A DNA stretch of 64,000 nt from Psychroserpens luteolus. Lineage in GTDB: Bacteria > Bacteroidota > Bacteroidia > Flavobacteriales > Flavobacteriaceae. Positions 1 through 9,024 of the stretch are shown in pieces. Under the pieces are notes generated by a model. It had not been told where the DNA came from, did not search any database, and worked only from the letters and a program-made list of their open reading frames with translations. How positions within the stretch are numbered: position 1 is the first letter of the stretch; each line of letters starts with the position of its first letter. The stretch is from contig NZ_JAHVXI010000001.1 in the NCBI RefSeq assembly GCF_021032705.1, positions 310,001 through 374,000 of the forward strand. Direction: 5' to 3'. The translations under genes and the position numbers were made by a program.

Positions 1-1
1 T

Positions 2-418
2 ACTTCAAATAAGGCGATTTCATTAGTTAAAAGAAAAGGTGGTCTTCTAAAAATTGACGCTAAAAATGTCGACTCTAAACAACCTTCGGTTTTCATTACT
101 GAAAAAGGACCTCTTTTTGGTATTAAAGGAAATGATCAACTCTTAGTAATGATTAATGGAAAAACACCAGTAAATGGTCAGTTAACTTTATCAAAAAAGG
201 AGTTTAAAGATTTAAAATTAACAATGAAAAAACTAAAAGTGAAGAGCTTTAAGTTTAAAGTGCCAGGAAAAAGAACAGAGTCAATTTCTGGTAACGTTTT
301 GAACGATAAATCAAAATCATATGTAGAAGCAATGGACGAAGGAAGTGCTGTGCAGTTTTTTGACATCAAAAGTAGTAATGGCATAAAGCTAAAACCCATA
401 GTAGTTACCATCAAATAA
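2..418 (+). CDS. C-terminal part of a GldM-like protein (partial)
   Basis: The reading frame is open from base 2 without a stop, so this is the 3' end of a gene that starts before the window; 138 residues are visible. The last 85 residues read as a small beta domain with a VPGK turn, an SGN motif and an ending of the form VQFFDIK...KLKPIVVTIK. This resembles the last domain of GldM, the periplasmic shaft of the gliding and type IX secretion motor, where FDIK followed by a KL.K.P.VV.L end is usual. The match is from memory and covers only the tail, so a GldM paralogue or another protein sharing that domain is equally possible. A good terminator follows at once. Confidence 0.45.
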   Translation, partial: TSNKAISLVKRKGGLLKIDAKNVDSKQPSVFITEKGPLFGIKGNDQLLVMINGKTPVNGQLTLSKKEFKDLKLTMKKLKVKSFKFKVPGKRTESISGNVLNDKSKSYVEAMDEGSAVQFFDIKSSNGIKLKPIVVTIK

Positions 419-427
419 TAATAAGTT

Positions 428-452
428 AAGCCTCACTAGTTGAGGCTTTTTT
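428..452 (+). terminator. Rho-independent terminator after the GldM-like gene
   Basis: An 8-bp perfect stem (428-435 with 441-448, arms AAGCCTCA and TGAGGCTT) with a 5-nt loop is followed by a run of T. It lies 10 bp after the stop codon. Confidence 0.85.
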
Positions 453-557
453 ATACCCGTAATTTTACGTGATTTTAGTTTTGGGTAAATGGAGTCTAAA
501 AAATTCGTAGATATATGATTAGTTTTCAATTCAATAGTATTTGAAAATACGTTAATC

Positions 558-1421
558 ATGAAATCATCTTACAATCCTAAAGTAAACATTTGTCTGTCTT
601 TGTTATTCTTTTTGTGTCTAACATTAAACCTCACTATGTGCAAAAAGGCAGAAGATTCCCAACAAAGCATTAATAAGCAAACGACAACTAAATCTTCTGA
701 TTCAACAACTAAAGATGTTAAAACATCAGGTATAGTACCCATTACTTCAATACCTATAAAGGAATTAGATTCACTTTTTAGCTTGGCAATGTTAGATGCT
801 CAAAATCCTGAACCTAGTGAGATAAGTCATAATTTGATTAATCTTAAAACAAACAAAAACCTTATTGATACAACAATTAACGGCGAACGCTATATTAAAA
901 TGGTGTCGTGGAAACTAAATCCTGCATGGTATCCTAAAAAAGGAAAGTTTAATAATGGAAATCGAGTTATTTGGGTTACAGCAGCTCCAATTATCAAAGA
1001 TAGCTGCAGAAGTTTTTATAAAAATCATAAAGATCCTAATATGCGTCTCAGACAATTACTCGGTTTACAACCATTTACTCCAGAGACCTTTTTTCTTGAA
1101 TTATGGGTAAAACCATCAGATATGTTTAGACCTGGACCAGATAATGAAGTCAATGATAATACATGCGGACTCAACTTACCCAATAACGTAACTCCAGATT
1201 ATCGAAAATGGTTTAACAATACCAGAGCAACACAATACAACGATTGTAAAGACACGCTTTTCAACCAATATGGATATCCTTGGACGCAATTAGGATACAC
1301 CTATGATTGGAGTCCAGATAATCCAACACACGTAGGCCTTTCAGAATTTGTTATTAAAGAAAACACCAATATGTTTGTTAGTGGTGAATATCCTAATAGA
1401 GTTTATTGCGCTTCAAACTAA
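558..1421 (+). CDS. hypothetical lipoprotein
   Basis: A 287-residue protein that I do not recognise. The N-terminus has a hydrophobic stretch (residues 10-27) ending in LTMC followed by KK, so it is probably an exported lipoprotein although methionine before the cysteine is unusual for a lipobox. Residues 30-60 are a Ser/Thr/Lys-rich linker. The rest is rich in Trp, Asn and Pro and contains four cysteines beyond the lipid one (in DSCRSF, NTCGLN, NDCKDT and VYCASN), which could form disulfides in the periplasm or outside the cell. A run of the kind RLRQLLGL suggests a folded domain rather than a low-complexity tail. The gene is monocistronic, with terminators on both sides. Confidence 0.75.
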   Translation: MKSSYNPKVNICLSLLFFLCLTLNLTMCKKAEDSQQSINKQTTTKSSDSTTKDVKTSGIVPITSIPIKELDSLFSLAMLDAQNPEPSEISHNLINLKTNKNLIDTTINGERYIKMVSWKLNPAWYPKKGKFNNGNRVIWVTAAPIIKDSCRSFYKNHKDPNMRLRQLLGLQPFTPETFFLELWVKPSDMFRPGPDNEVNDNTCGLNLPNNVTPDYRKWFNNTRATQYNDCKDTLFNQYGYPWTQLGYTYDWSPDNPTHVGLSEFVIKENTNMFVSGEYPNRVYCASN

Positions 1422-1448
1422 AAGGTTACATTTAAAAATAAAAGTTTG

Positions 1449-1486
1449 AGATCTTTCAGAATTTATATTACCTGAAAGATCTTTTT
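1449..1486 (+). terminator. terminator after the hypothetical lipoprotein gene
   Basis: An 11-bp perfect stem (AGATCTTTCAG at 1449-1459 with CTGAAAGATCT at 1472-1482) is followed by TTTTT. Confidence 0.8.
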
Positions 1487-1554
1487 CTGTTAAATAATGT
1501 AACAAAGTGATACTTTTAGCGTTCTAATAAGCAATCAATCAAAAAACAATCATC

Positions 1555-2655
1555 ATGCTAAAAAAATTCTTTATCATCTGTTCTGGTGCAGATACAGATA
1601 TTCTCGAAAATTGTGCGATAGGTGAGCAAAACAAATATGCAGGGATAGGAGCTACTGTTTTCTTTACTGCTATTATGGCTTTTATCGCCTGTAGCTATGC
1701 TCTATATACTGTTTTTGACAATCTATATGCAGCCATAGGTTTTGGATTTGTTTGGGGATTATTGATTTTCAATCTTGACCGTTTTATCGTTTCAACTATA
1801 AAAAAGAGAAATAATATTATTGATGAGATTATTCAAGCCTCTCCAAGAATAATTCTAGCAGTTATTATTGCTGTTGTTATTTCTAAACCTTTAGAGCTTA
1901 AAATCTTTGAAAAGGAAATCAATCAAGTCCTTCTAGAGCAGAAAAATGAATTAACCTTAGCCAATCAAACTCAAATTGCCGAGCAGTATACACCTAATGT
2001 AGAAGCCTTAGAAAATAATATCACCACACTGCAGTCTCAAATAGCAACAAAAGAAGCTGAAGTTAATGCACTTTATGATATTTATATTTCTGAAGCTGAA
2101 GGCACAGCAGGAACACAGCTTTTAGGGAAAGGTCCTGTTTATAAAGAAAAACGAGAAAAGCATGATGCAGCCCTTGCCGAGTTACAACAGTTGAAAGCAG
2201 ATAACAAAGCCAAAATCACAGCTACAGAAACTCAAATCGCTCAGCTTAAATCTGATTATGATTCACAAGTGAGTTCTTCTCAACCCATTATTGACGGGTT
2301 TGATGGTCTAATGGCACGCGTTAATGCTCTGGGTGAGCTACCATGGCTGCCTTCGTTCTTTATTCTTCTGTTATTTCTGGCTATTGAAACATCGCCTATA
2401 TTCGCCAAATTATTATCTCCAAAAGGAGAATACGATTTCAAATTGGAAGATGCCGAAACTGCAGTTAAAACTTGGGTACAGCAAAAAGTTAGTGAACGTC
2501 AAATCTTATTAAAGACCGACCAGACACTTAATAATAGAATCTATACTGATATAGCTGAAGAAGATGAATTATACACTTACAAGCGTAAAAAAGCTCGAGA
2601 ATTAATGCAATTACAAGCAGATGCTTTTTTTAAACATCAAAAGAATGCCTTATAA
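1555..2655 (+). CDS. DUF4407 family membrane protein
   Basis: A 366-residue inner-membrane protein of the DUF4407 type. Three hydrophobic helices lie near residues 29-52, 57-78 and 96-112. They are followed by a long charged, Gln/Glu/Lys-rich stretch (about 118-245) that reads as a coiled coil, and a fourth helix near 263-286. The order, with a conserved FNLDRFIVS segment just after the second helix, is typical of the family. The function of the family is unknown. The coiled coil would be presented outside the inner membrane if all helices insert normally. A TACTTTTA element at 1511-1518 resembles the Bacteroidetes -7 box. The gene stands alone upstream of a small lipoprotein gene 33 bp away. 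Confidence 0.85.
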   Translation: MLKKFFIICSGADTDILENCAIGEQNKYAGIGATVFFTAIMAFIACSYALYTVFDNLYAAIGFGFVWGLLIFNLDRFIVSTIKKRNNIIDEIIQASPRIILAVIIAVVISKPLELKIFEKEINQVLLEQKNELTLANQTQIAEQYTPNVEALENNITTLQSQIATKEAEVNALYDIYISEAEGTAGTQLLGKGPVYKEKREKHDAALAELQQLKADNKAKITATETQIAQLKSDYDSQVSSSQPIIDGFDGLMARVNALGELPWLPSFFILLLFLAIETSPIFAKLLSPKGEYDFKLEDAETAVKTWVQQKVSERQILLKTDQTLNNRIYTDIAEEDELYTYKRKKARELMQLQADAFFKHQKNAL

Positions 2656-2688
2656 TTTTAAGTATATTTAGATTTTAAATATATACTT

Positions 2689-3153
2689 ATGAAAAAATTT
2701 ATATACTGTTTTTGTATAGTGGCTCTTATGTCTTGTCAAACTGAAACAAAACAAATCGATGTTGTAGAAATTTCCGAAGACAATACTGAAGAGGCTAAAG
2801 CCGCTATTAAAGAAGTAATGTCTGCTCAAGAAATCGCTTGGAATAATCATGACCTTGAAGGCTTTATGCAAGGCTACTGGAACAATAATTCATTAAAATT
2901 TTATGGTAGTAACGGACTTACACAAGGCTGGGATAATACACTTGCAAACTACAAAAAAGGCTACCCAACGCCTGCCGAGAGTGGCACTTTACGATTTGTC
3001 ATTAATGATATTTCTAAAATAGAAAACGGTAATTATTGGGTCATGGGAGAATACCATTTAACACGTCCAGTTGGTGATGCTAATGGTGTGTTTATGATTA
3101 TCTTTAAAAAGATTGATGGACAATGGAAAATCGTTGCTGATATGTCTTGCTAA
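2689..3153 (+). CDS. SnoaL/DUF4440-like lipoprotein
   Basis: A 154-residue exported lipoprotein: residues 1-15 form a short signal ending in LMSC. Residues 35-154 have the layout of the NTF2-like SnoaL/DUF4440 fold: an EVMSAQEIAWNNHDLEGFMQGYW helix pair, a central GWDNTLANYKKGYP segment, and a closing strand ending GQWKIVADMSC. Such proteins bind small ligands or act as small hydrolases or isomerases, but many in Bacteroidetes have no known role and no catalytic residues can be assigned here. Its stop codon abuts the stop of the convergent STAS gene with no gap. Confidence 0.8.
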   Translation: MKKFIYCFCIVALMSCQTETKQIDVVEISEDNTEEAKAAIKEVMSAQEIAWNNHDLEGFMQGYWNNNSLKFYGSNGLTQGWDNTLANYKKGYPTPAESGTLRFVINDISKIENGNYWVMGEYHLTRPVGDANGVFMIIFKKIDGQWKIVADMSC

Positions 3154-3432
3154 TTAAGCTGCTTCTTCAGACTTAAAATGATTATATAGATTGCTATGAC
3201 CTAATCCTATAATTGATAAGCGTTTATTTTTAACCAAGGCTTCATTATGCAATTGAGCTATAGCGCTTACACCATAACGATCAATACTTGTTAGATTTTC
3301 AATACTTACAGTGATTGTGTTGGCTCTTTCAAAAACATTTCTAAACTGTTTTTTAAACACATGAACATTGTGTCTATCCAAGGAGCCTTTAACTTTAAAG
3401 AAGTTATTTGCGTTTGTAATTTCTAAGTTCAT
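3154..3432 (-). CDS. STAS-domain protein (anti-sigma antagonist-like)
   Basis: A 92-residue protein that is essentially one STAS domain, the fold of anti-sigma-factor antagonists such as SpoIIAA. The signs are an FFKVKGSLDRHN start, a VSIENLTSID strand and the following YGVSAIAQLHNEA helix. In canonical antagonists the turn after the Asp carries the Ser or Thr that the anti-sigma kinase phosphorylates. Here residues 51-54 are D-R-Y-G, so the usual phospho-serine is absent. No anti-sigma kinase or phosphatase gene is near. The protein may therefore act without phosphorylation or as a structural subunit. Confidence 0.75.
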   Translation of the reverse strand: MNLEITNANNFFKVKGSLDRHNVHVFKKQFRNVFERANTITVSIENLTSIDRYGVSAIAQLHNEALVKNKRLSIIGLGHSNLYNHFKSEEAA

Positions 3433-3712
3433 AATAATACGATTTAAGGTTGTCTTTACTTATTTGCTATCAATCAATATTATTATGTTATAAATATCTA
3501 AAATAAAATGCGCGTATTACTATATATTCGATTAAATGTATAATTGGTTGGTTTTGGATTATAAACGGACTTTTTTACTCGATAAACAACACATTTTAAA
3601 TAGATTACAAAAATATTTTTTTAAGATTTTGTAGTGTTTTTCCTCCTTAGAGGCACTAATTCTATGTCATTTTAATAGATATTGCTACTTTTATCAAAGA
3701 AAATAATTAGTT

Positions 3713-5032
3713 ATGAAGTCATCTCATTTTATCTACACTGTCCTTTTTATAGTATCCTTTTTTAGTTGTAAAACAACACAAAACGTAACAGCTACTACTC
3801 CGATAAAAGAGGTGTCCAATTTTGAAAAATTAGCCTCTATTTCAAATATTGTTAGTATTGAAAAAAAGCAACCTACAAGTCACTTTGATGAAAACTATGA
3901 AATCTGGTTTGAACAACCAATAGATCATAACAATCCATCAAAAGGTACATTTAAGCAACGTGTTTTTCTTGGATTTGAAAATGCTAATCTGCCAGTTATT
4001 GTAGAATTAAGAGGTTATGGAATTGGCTCGGAAAGAGCTGGAGAACTGGCCGCACACTATAAGGCAAACCAACTTACTATTGAACATCGATATTTTAATA
4101 ATTCGCGTCCTGTCACGATAGATTGGAATACTCTAACCATTGAAAATGCCGCAAAAGATCAAGCCAATATTATTACGACTATAAGAAATGCCATGTATCC
4201 TAATGCTAAATTTATTTCAACTGGTATTTCAAAAGGTTGTCAAACCACGATGGCCCATCGTCGATTTTTTCCAAATAACGTTGATGCGAGTGTTTGCTAT
4301 GTTGGACCGCTCAACTATAAACGCGAGGATCCTCGAGTATATGAATTTCTAAAAACAGTTGCAACTAAAGAAGATAGAGATAGAGTTAAAGCGTTTCAAA
4401 ATCTATGTTTTGAAAACAGGACAGCACTTCTTCAGCTCATGAAAGATGAAGCGCGACAAAAGAATATGAATTGGGAGTTTGGGGTTGAAAAAGCTATCGA
4501 TTATACAATTCTTGAATATTCGTTTGCATTTTGGCAATGGGGAATTCCGTTAAACAGTATTCCAACTTCAGATGTTTCTGTAGCGCAGATATATAAGCAC
4601 CTCATCGATGTTGTAGGCTATGGCTTTTTTGAACAGAAAGCTGTTGAAGATTTACAACCCTATTTCTGGGCAGCTTTAACACAACAAGGCATTTATGGCT
4701 ATGAAACTGCGCCTTTTAAAAACTATTTAAATACAGAAGAGATCTACAAATTTGATTGGGCTTTTCCAGATGGGATCTCAAAGGCATACGATTTAAAACC
4801 CATGCAAGACATTAAATCCTATTTAGATAATTCTGCCGAAAAGATACTTTTTATTTATGGTGAATACGATGCATGGAGTGCCACAGCTGTTGAATTAAGT
4901 GACTCGGCAAAAAATAGAGATCTTTACAAGTTTGTTAAGCCTAAAGGAGATCATAGAACACGTATAAGAAGTTTTTCTCAAAACACACAACAGTCTATTT
5001 ATGATATAATAGATGAGTGGGTACAGAACTAA
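3713..5032 (+). CDS. S37-type (prolyl tripeptidyl aminopeptidase-like) serine peptidase lipoprotein
   Basis: A 439-residue protein with a lipoprotein signal (cleavage before Cys19, FFSC). The mature part has an alpha/beta hydrolase fold of the kind placed in peptidase family S37, whose Streptomyces members release tripeptides from N-termini. Visible landmarks are WFEQPIDHNNP (about 65-75), the conserved ELRGYG and IEHRYF strands, and the nucleophile in STGISKG (Ser173). Candidates for the acid and base are the Asp in YGEYDAW (about 388) and the His in KGDHRTR (about 413). It would work on the outside of the cell or in the periplasm. It ends next to the stop of the hydroxyproline operon and is convergent with it, which fits a role in providing proline- or hydroxyproline-rich peptides, although shared regulation is not shown. 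Confidence 0.8.
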   Translation: MKSSHFIYTVLFIVSFFSCKTTQNVTATTPIKEVSNFEKLASISNIVSIEKKQPTSHFDENYEIWFEQPIDHNNPSKGTFKQRVFLGFENANLPVIVELRGYGIGSERAGELAAHYKANQLTIEHRYFNNSRPVTIDWNTLTIENAAKDQANIITTIRNAMYPNAKFISTGISKGCQTTMAHRRFFPNNVDASVCYVGPLNYKREDPRVYEFLKTVATKEDRDRVKAFQNLCFENRTALLQLMKDEARQKNMNWEFGVEKAIDYTILEYSFAFWQWGIPLNSIPTSDVSVAQIYKHLIDVVGYGFFEQKAVEDLQPYFWAALTQQGIYGYETAPFKNYLNTEEIYKFDWAFPDGISKAYDLKPMQDIKSYLDNSAEKILFIYGEYDAWSATAVELSDSAKNRDLYKFVKPKGDHRTRIRSFSQNTQQSIYDIIDEWVQN

Positions 5033-6280
5033 TTAAAAACGCCGATCTGGACTAAATAATGTCACAGGTATTACTGTTTGTTTATCGGCAATAATCTCTG
5101 AAACTAACTTACCTGTTGCGGTTGCCATACTCCAACCCATCATAGCATGACCTGTGGCAATTGTCAAATTCTCACATTTTGAAGACTTCCCAATATAAGG
5201 CAATCCATCTGGAGATACTGGTCTCAATCCTGAAGCAGCTTTTTGTTTCTCTTCAGGATTTAATGTAATTTCTGGGTAATAACGGGTTGCTGCATTTGCA
5301 ATAGCCTCTACCCTAGCTTTATTGATTGTATGATTTATTCCAGCTATTTCCATTGTACCAGCAAAACGCGTAAAACCATTCATAGGTGTTACAGCAACCT
5401 TTGCTTCGGCCAAAATGGCTGGAACCGAAATATTTGTCTTTCGATTGGTGTTAATACGATACCCTTTCCCTGCTTGAAGCAATAATTTCAATCCTAGTTT
5501 TTTGCTCAATAAATACGACCATGAACCTGCTGCTAATATAAACTCATCGGCTTTTAAAACTTGTTTGTCTGTTATAATAGAGTTTATTTTTTCGTTGGAA
5601 ATATTTAAATCTTGTACCTTTTCGTTCTTATAAAACTGAACACCCGAATTCTTCAAATGTGTTTTCATCTCCTCCATAAATTCATGTGGTGTAGTATGTG
5701 AATCACACTTATAATAGGTTGCACCTTTCACATCCATCGCTACATTAGGCTCTAAAACTTGTAACTCTTCCAAACTAATAGTTTTCGCGTCTAAACCTTC
5801 TTGTTTGGCAATATGAGCCGTTTCAATCTCTTCTTCAAGCATCGCTTCAGTCTTACAAAGCATTAACAGCCCTTTCTTTTCATAATGAAATGAGAACTGC
5901 TCATCGCGCTTGATATCATCGTATAAGTCTTGACTCAATAAGGTCATCGCCTTAATAGCTGGAATTGCTTTAGATACATGATTGGCACTACATGATTTAT
6001 TAAAAGCCCAAGTCCATTTTATAAAATCTTGCTCTAATCTAGGTTTAATGTATAGCGGACTTGACGAATTAAACATCCATTTGAACCCCTTCTTCATCAC
6101 GCCTGGCGCAGATAGAGGAACTATATGACTTGGAGACAAATAACCAGCATTAACATAAGAGGCACCAGCATCTAAGTTGGATTGATCAACAATAGTAACT
6201 TGATGACCTTCCTTTTGAAGATAATACGCAGAACACAAACCTATAATTCCGCCTCCTATAACGATAATGTCTTTACTCAT
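5033..6280 (-). CDS. FAD-dependent D-hydroxyproline dehydrogenase (DadA family)
   Basis: A 415-residue flavoenzyme of the DAO/DadA family. The N-terminus has the FAD-binding GGGIIG loop (residues 8-13) followed by a strand ending in Asp, and the C-terminus has the second FAD motif around GLRPVSPDGLPYIG and TGHAMMGWSMA. In the context of a 4-hydroxyproline epimerase the expected reaction is oxidation of cis-4-hydroxy-D-proline to 1-pyrroline-4-hydroxy-2-carboxylate, with electrons passed to the respiratory chain. It is the last gene of the operon, 10 bp after the epimerase. It is a single-subunit enzyme, unlike the multi-subunit dehydrogenases of Pseudomonas. A general D-amino acid dehydrogenase cannot be told apart by sequence alone. 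Confidence 0.85.
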   Translation of the reverse strand: MSKDIIVIGGGIIGLCSAYYLQKEGHQVTIVDQSNLDAGASYVNAGYLSPSHIVPLSAPGVMKKGFKWMFNSSSPLYIKPRLEQDFIKWTWAFNKSCSANHVSKAIPAIKAMTLLSQDLYDDIKRDEQFSFHYEKKGLLMLCKTEAMLEEEIETAHIAKQEGLDAKTISLEELQVLEPNVAMDVKGATYYKCDSHTTPHEFMEEMKTHLKNSGVQFYKNEKVQDLNISNEKINSIITDKQVLKADEFILAAGSWSYLLSKKLGLKLLLQAGKGYRINTNRKTNISVPAILAEAKVAVTPMNGFTRFAGTMEIAGINHTINKARVEAIANAATRYYPEITLNPEEKQKAASGLRPVSPDGLPYIGKSSKCENLTIATGHAMMGWSMATATGKLVSEIIADKQTVIPVTLFSPDRRF

Positions 6281-6290
6281 TTGTTAAAAA

Positions 6291-7301
6291 TTAAATCACT
6301 TGAAACCCATAAGCATATGGGTCATCTTCTGGGTCAATAGTTATGGTATTATATCCAAACACTTTTGCCCAGCCTTGAATACTTGGGATAATTGCTAATG
6401 TTCCATCCAAGAGTGTTTCTTCTTCAACACGTCCAATAAAAGTAGACCCTATATAACTTTCATGAATAAACGCTTCCCCTATTTTTAAATGACCTTTTGC
6501 ATACAATTGAGCTAATCGAGCCGATGTTCCTGTGCCACATGGACTTCTATCAATAGCTTTATCACCATAAAACACAGCATTCCTTCCCGATGAAGACGCA
6601 TGTATTGGTTTTCCTGTCCACAGCATATGGGTTACATCTCGAATCGTTTCATTTTCTGGGTGCACAAATAGATTGGAGTATTTATCATTTATTCGGTCTC
6701 TTACTACTTGCGAATATTGAATAATTTGGCTGGCCGTAAAATCCTGTACTCCAGAAAAATTTTGCTGTGGATCGACAATAGCATAAAAATTCCCACCATA
6801 AGAGACATCAAATGTAATGACTCCTAATTCTGGGCAATCAATGGTTAAATCTTGAGCAGCTAAGTAACTTTTTACATTCGTGAGTTTAACCCAATCTACT
6901 TTATTTCCAGTTTGTTGGTATTCAATATCTACTAAACCTGCTGGTGCTTCCATTTTAATCTTTCCAGGTGTTTTTGGATGAATCAATCCTTCTTCAATAG
7001 CAATTGTAATAGTTCCAATAGTACCATGACCACACATAGGCAAGCAACCAGATGTTTCAATAAATAAGATAGCGAAATCATTTTCTGGATCATGAGGAGG
7101 ATATAGAATACTTCCACTCATCATGTCATGACCTCTAGGTTCAAACATCAGTCCTTTTCTAATCCAATCATAGTCTTTTAAAAAGTGCTGACGCTTTTCA
7201 CTCATAGAGTTTCCCTCCAGCTTCGGGCCACCTTCTTTGATTACTCTAACAGGGTTTCCGCAGGTATGTGCATCAATACATATAAATTTGGATTTACTCA
7301 T
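6291..7301 (-). CDS. 4-hydroxyproline 2-epimerase (proline racemase family)
   Basis: A 336-residue proline-racemase-superfamily enzyme that interconverts trans-4-hydroxy-L-proline and cis-4-hydroxy-D-proline. Both catalytic cysteines are present: Cys90 in PMCGHGTIG and Cys255 in DRSPCGTGT. The second cysteine separates it from trans-3-hydroxyproline dehydratases, which have Thr there. I chose the ATG at 7301 (MSKSKF); a TTG 15 bases earlier would extend it by five residues that the family does not need. With this start the gene overlaps the end of the DUF885 gene by 8 bp, which implies translational coupling. The neighbours supply the following steps of the pathway, so the substrate assignment is firm for a sequence-based call. 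Confidence 0.92.
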   Translation of the reverse strand: MSKSKFICIDAHTCGNPVRVIKEGGPKLEGNSMSEKRQHFLKDYDWIRKGLMFEPRGHDMMSGSILYPPHDPENDFAILFIETSGCLPMCGHGTIGTITIAIEEGLIHPKTPGKIKMEAPAGLVDIEYQQTGNKVDWVKLTNVKSYLAAQDLTIDCPELGVITFDVSYGGNFYAIVDPQQNFSGVQDFTASQIIQYSQVVRDRINDKYSNLFVHPENETIRDVTHMLWTGKPIHASSSGRNAVFYGDKAIDRSPCGTGTSARLAQLYAKGHLKIGEAFIHESYIGSTFIGRVEEETLLDGTLAIIPSIQGWAKVFGYNTITIDPEDDPYAYGFQVI

Positions 7302-9024
7302 TTTTATGTTTTTCAATATAATGATTCACTCGATTTTCAAGTATTGAAAGCGTTACAGTACCCTGTTCTAATATCACTTCATGAAACTCTCTAATATCAA
7401 ACTTAGCGCCTAATTGTGATTCGGCTTTTTGTCTCAACTCTCTTATTTTAAGTTCTCCTATTTTGTACGACAATGCTTGTCCTGGCCATGAGATATAGCG
7501 ATCGGTCTCTGTATTAATCTCATGAAGCGACAAAGCTGTATTTGACGACATGTACTCAACGACCTGATCTCTCGTCCATCCTTTCATATGAATTCCAGTA
7601 TCTACAACTAGTCGGCAAGCACGCCACATTTCGTAAGTTAATTGTCCAAACTGCTCATAAGGTGTCGTGTACATTCCCATTTCATCGGCTAAATACTCAG
7701 AATACAATCCCCAACCTTCACCATACGCAGAGAGGTACAGGTCTTTTCTAAACTGTGGAATGCTATCGCCTAATTCGTTATTTAAACTGCCTTGCAAATG
7801 ATGTCCAGGAACCGCTTCATGAACCGTAAGTGCTGGTAAGGTATATAATGTTCTACTAGGCAAATCATAAGTATTTACCCAATAATATCCAGGTTCACTA
7901 CTCTCTTTTGAAGTTCCAACGTAACGACCACTAGTGTATTTGGGTGCAATGGCATCAGGAACTGGAGCTACGCCATAGGGTTTTCTAGGCAATGTTTTAA
8001 AAAATCTCGGCAACTGTTCATCTGCTCGCTTTGCCATATCTCTGGCAATCGTTAAGAGTTCATTAGGCGTTTTTGCATAAAACTGATCATCTGTTCTTAA
8101 AAACTGAAAAAAATCTTCAAAGCTTCCCTCGAAGTTTAGCTCTGAAATGATCTGTTCCATTTCAGCTTTTATACGTGCCACTTCTTTTAAACCAATTTGA
8201 TGAATATCATCTGCTGTATATTGTGTACTTGTTGTATAAAAATTGATGCGATCTTGGTAATAAGCTTTTCCATTTGGTGTTTCAGAAACACCTATAGTTG
8301 TTCTTGTATTTGGAAAGTATTCTGCCTCAAAAAATGCTTTAATTCGTTTAAATTCAGGAGTCACTTTTGTTTGGATAACATCTTTTGCTACGTTCAAAAC
8401 CGAATCCTTTTGACTTTGAGTTAAATCTGGTGGTAAATTTTTAAAAGGCGAGTAGTAATAACTGTCTTGATAATTGTCGACAATATGGTCATTATAAGTA
8501 GACTCGTAGCCTTTAAAAATAACCAAGGGTTGAGACACTCCTTTTTCTAAACCTTCACGAAGGTTAACTAGGTTTTGACTAACAAACTCTGGTATGGCTT
8601 TTAATTTATTTAGGTAGTCTATAACTTGCTCATAATTATTTAAATACCTCACATTATAAGTGAGGTTTGAATGAAATCCAGTATCGGAAAGTAACGGATT
8701 TAAGTATTGTTCGAACTCAAAATAGTTAATTCGATCTTCAAGGATAAATCTTAGTAACTCAGCCGAAATTTGCTCGGTTTCATTTAAGTCGTCTAATTTG
8801 ATATGGGATAATTCTTGCAATTTGGTTTTTGCAAATCTTGCTTCAGACTCAAAATATGCCTTTGTAAAAAGACCCAAAGGATATGCTTTATCGTCATATC
8901 CTTCGTAGTCTTGATAACTATTAATTATTTGGTTTAATTCTTTTGATGCTGTATTAGACTCTTCTTTTTCACATCCAAAAATCAATAGTAGTGCTAGTAC
9001 ACAAATGCTTTTTAAAAATCTCAT
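7294..9024 (-). CDS. DUF885 family metallopeptidase-like lipoprotein
   Basis: A 576-residue exported lipoprotein (signal ending in IFGC, Cys18) of the DUF885 family. The thermolysin-like zinc motif is clear: HEAVPGHH at residues 402-409, followed by a helix with YGEGWGLYSEYLADEMG (about 434-450) that supplies a third ligand. Family members are thought to be zinc peptidases, but substrates are poorly known. It sits inside the hydroxyproline operon, overlapping both neighbours (4 bp with the aldehyde dehydrogenase, 8 bp with the epimerase). That position suggests that it cleaves hydroxyproline-containing peptides in the periplasm or at the surface; this is inference from context only. Confidence 0.88.
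   Translation of the reverse strand: MRFLKSICVLALLLIFGCEKEESNTASKELNQIINSYQDYEGYDDKAYPLGLFTKAYFESEARFAKTKLQELSHIKLDDLNETEQISAELLRFILEDRINYFEFEQYLNPLLSDTGFHSNLTYNVRYLNNYEQVIDYLNKLKAIPEFVSQNLVNLREGLEKGVSQPLVIFKGYESTYNDHIVDNYQDSYYYSPFKNLPPDLTQSQKDSVLNVAKDVIQTKVTPEFKRIKAFFEAEYFPNTRTTIGVSETPNGKAYYQDRINFYTTSTQYTADDIHQIGLKEVARIKAEMEQIISELNFEGSFEDFFQFLRTDDQFYAKTPNELLTIARDMAKRADEQLPRFFKTLPRKPYGVAPVPDAIAPKYTSGRYVGTSKESSEPGYYWVNTYDLPSRTLYTLPALTVHEAVPGHHLQGSLNNELGDSIPQFRKDLYLSAYGEGWGLYSEYLADEMGMYTTPYEQFGQLTYEMWRACRLVVDTGIHMKGWTRDQVVEYMSSNTALSLHEINTETDRYISWPGQALSYKIGELKIRELRQKAESQLGAKFDIREFHEVILEQGTVTLSILENRVNHYIEKHKNE

Noticed and set aside
178-414. A minus-strand frame of 78 codons in the GldM-like gene
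   Set aside because: It is antisense to a frame with a clear domain pattern and has no own signal.
1555-2655. Phage or secretion-system structural protein because of the coiled coil
   Set aside because: The four-helix layout with FNLDRF matches DUF4407, and no phage or secretion genes are near.
6291-7301. trans-3-hydroxyproline dehydratase or proline racemase
   Set aside because: Both catalytic cysteines are there, which excludes the dehydratase, and the pathway neighbours favour 4-hydroxyproline over proline.
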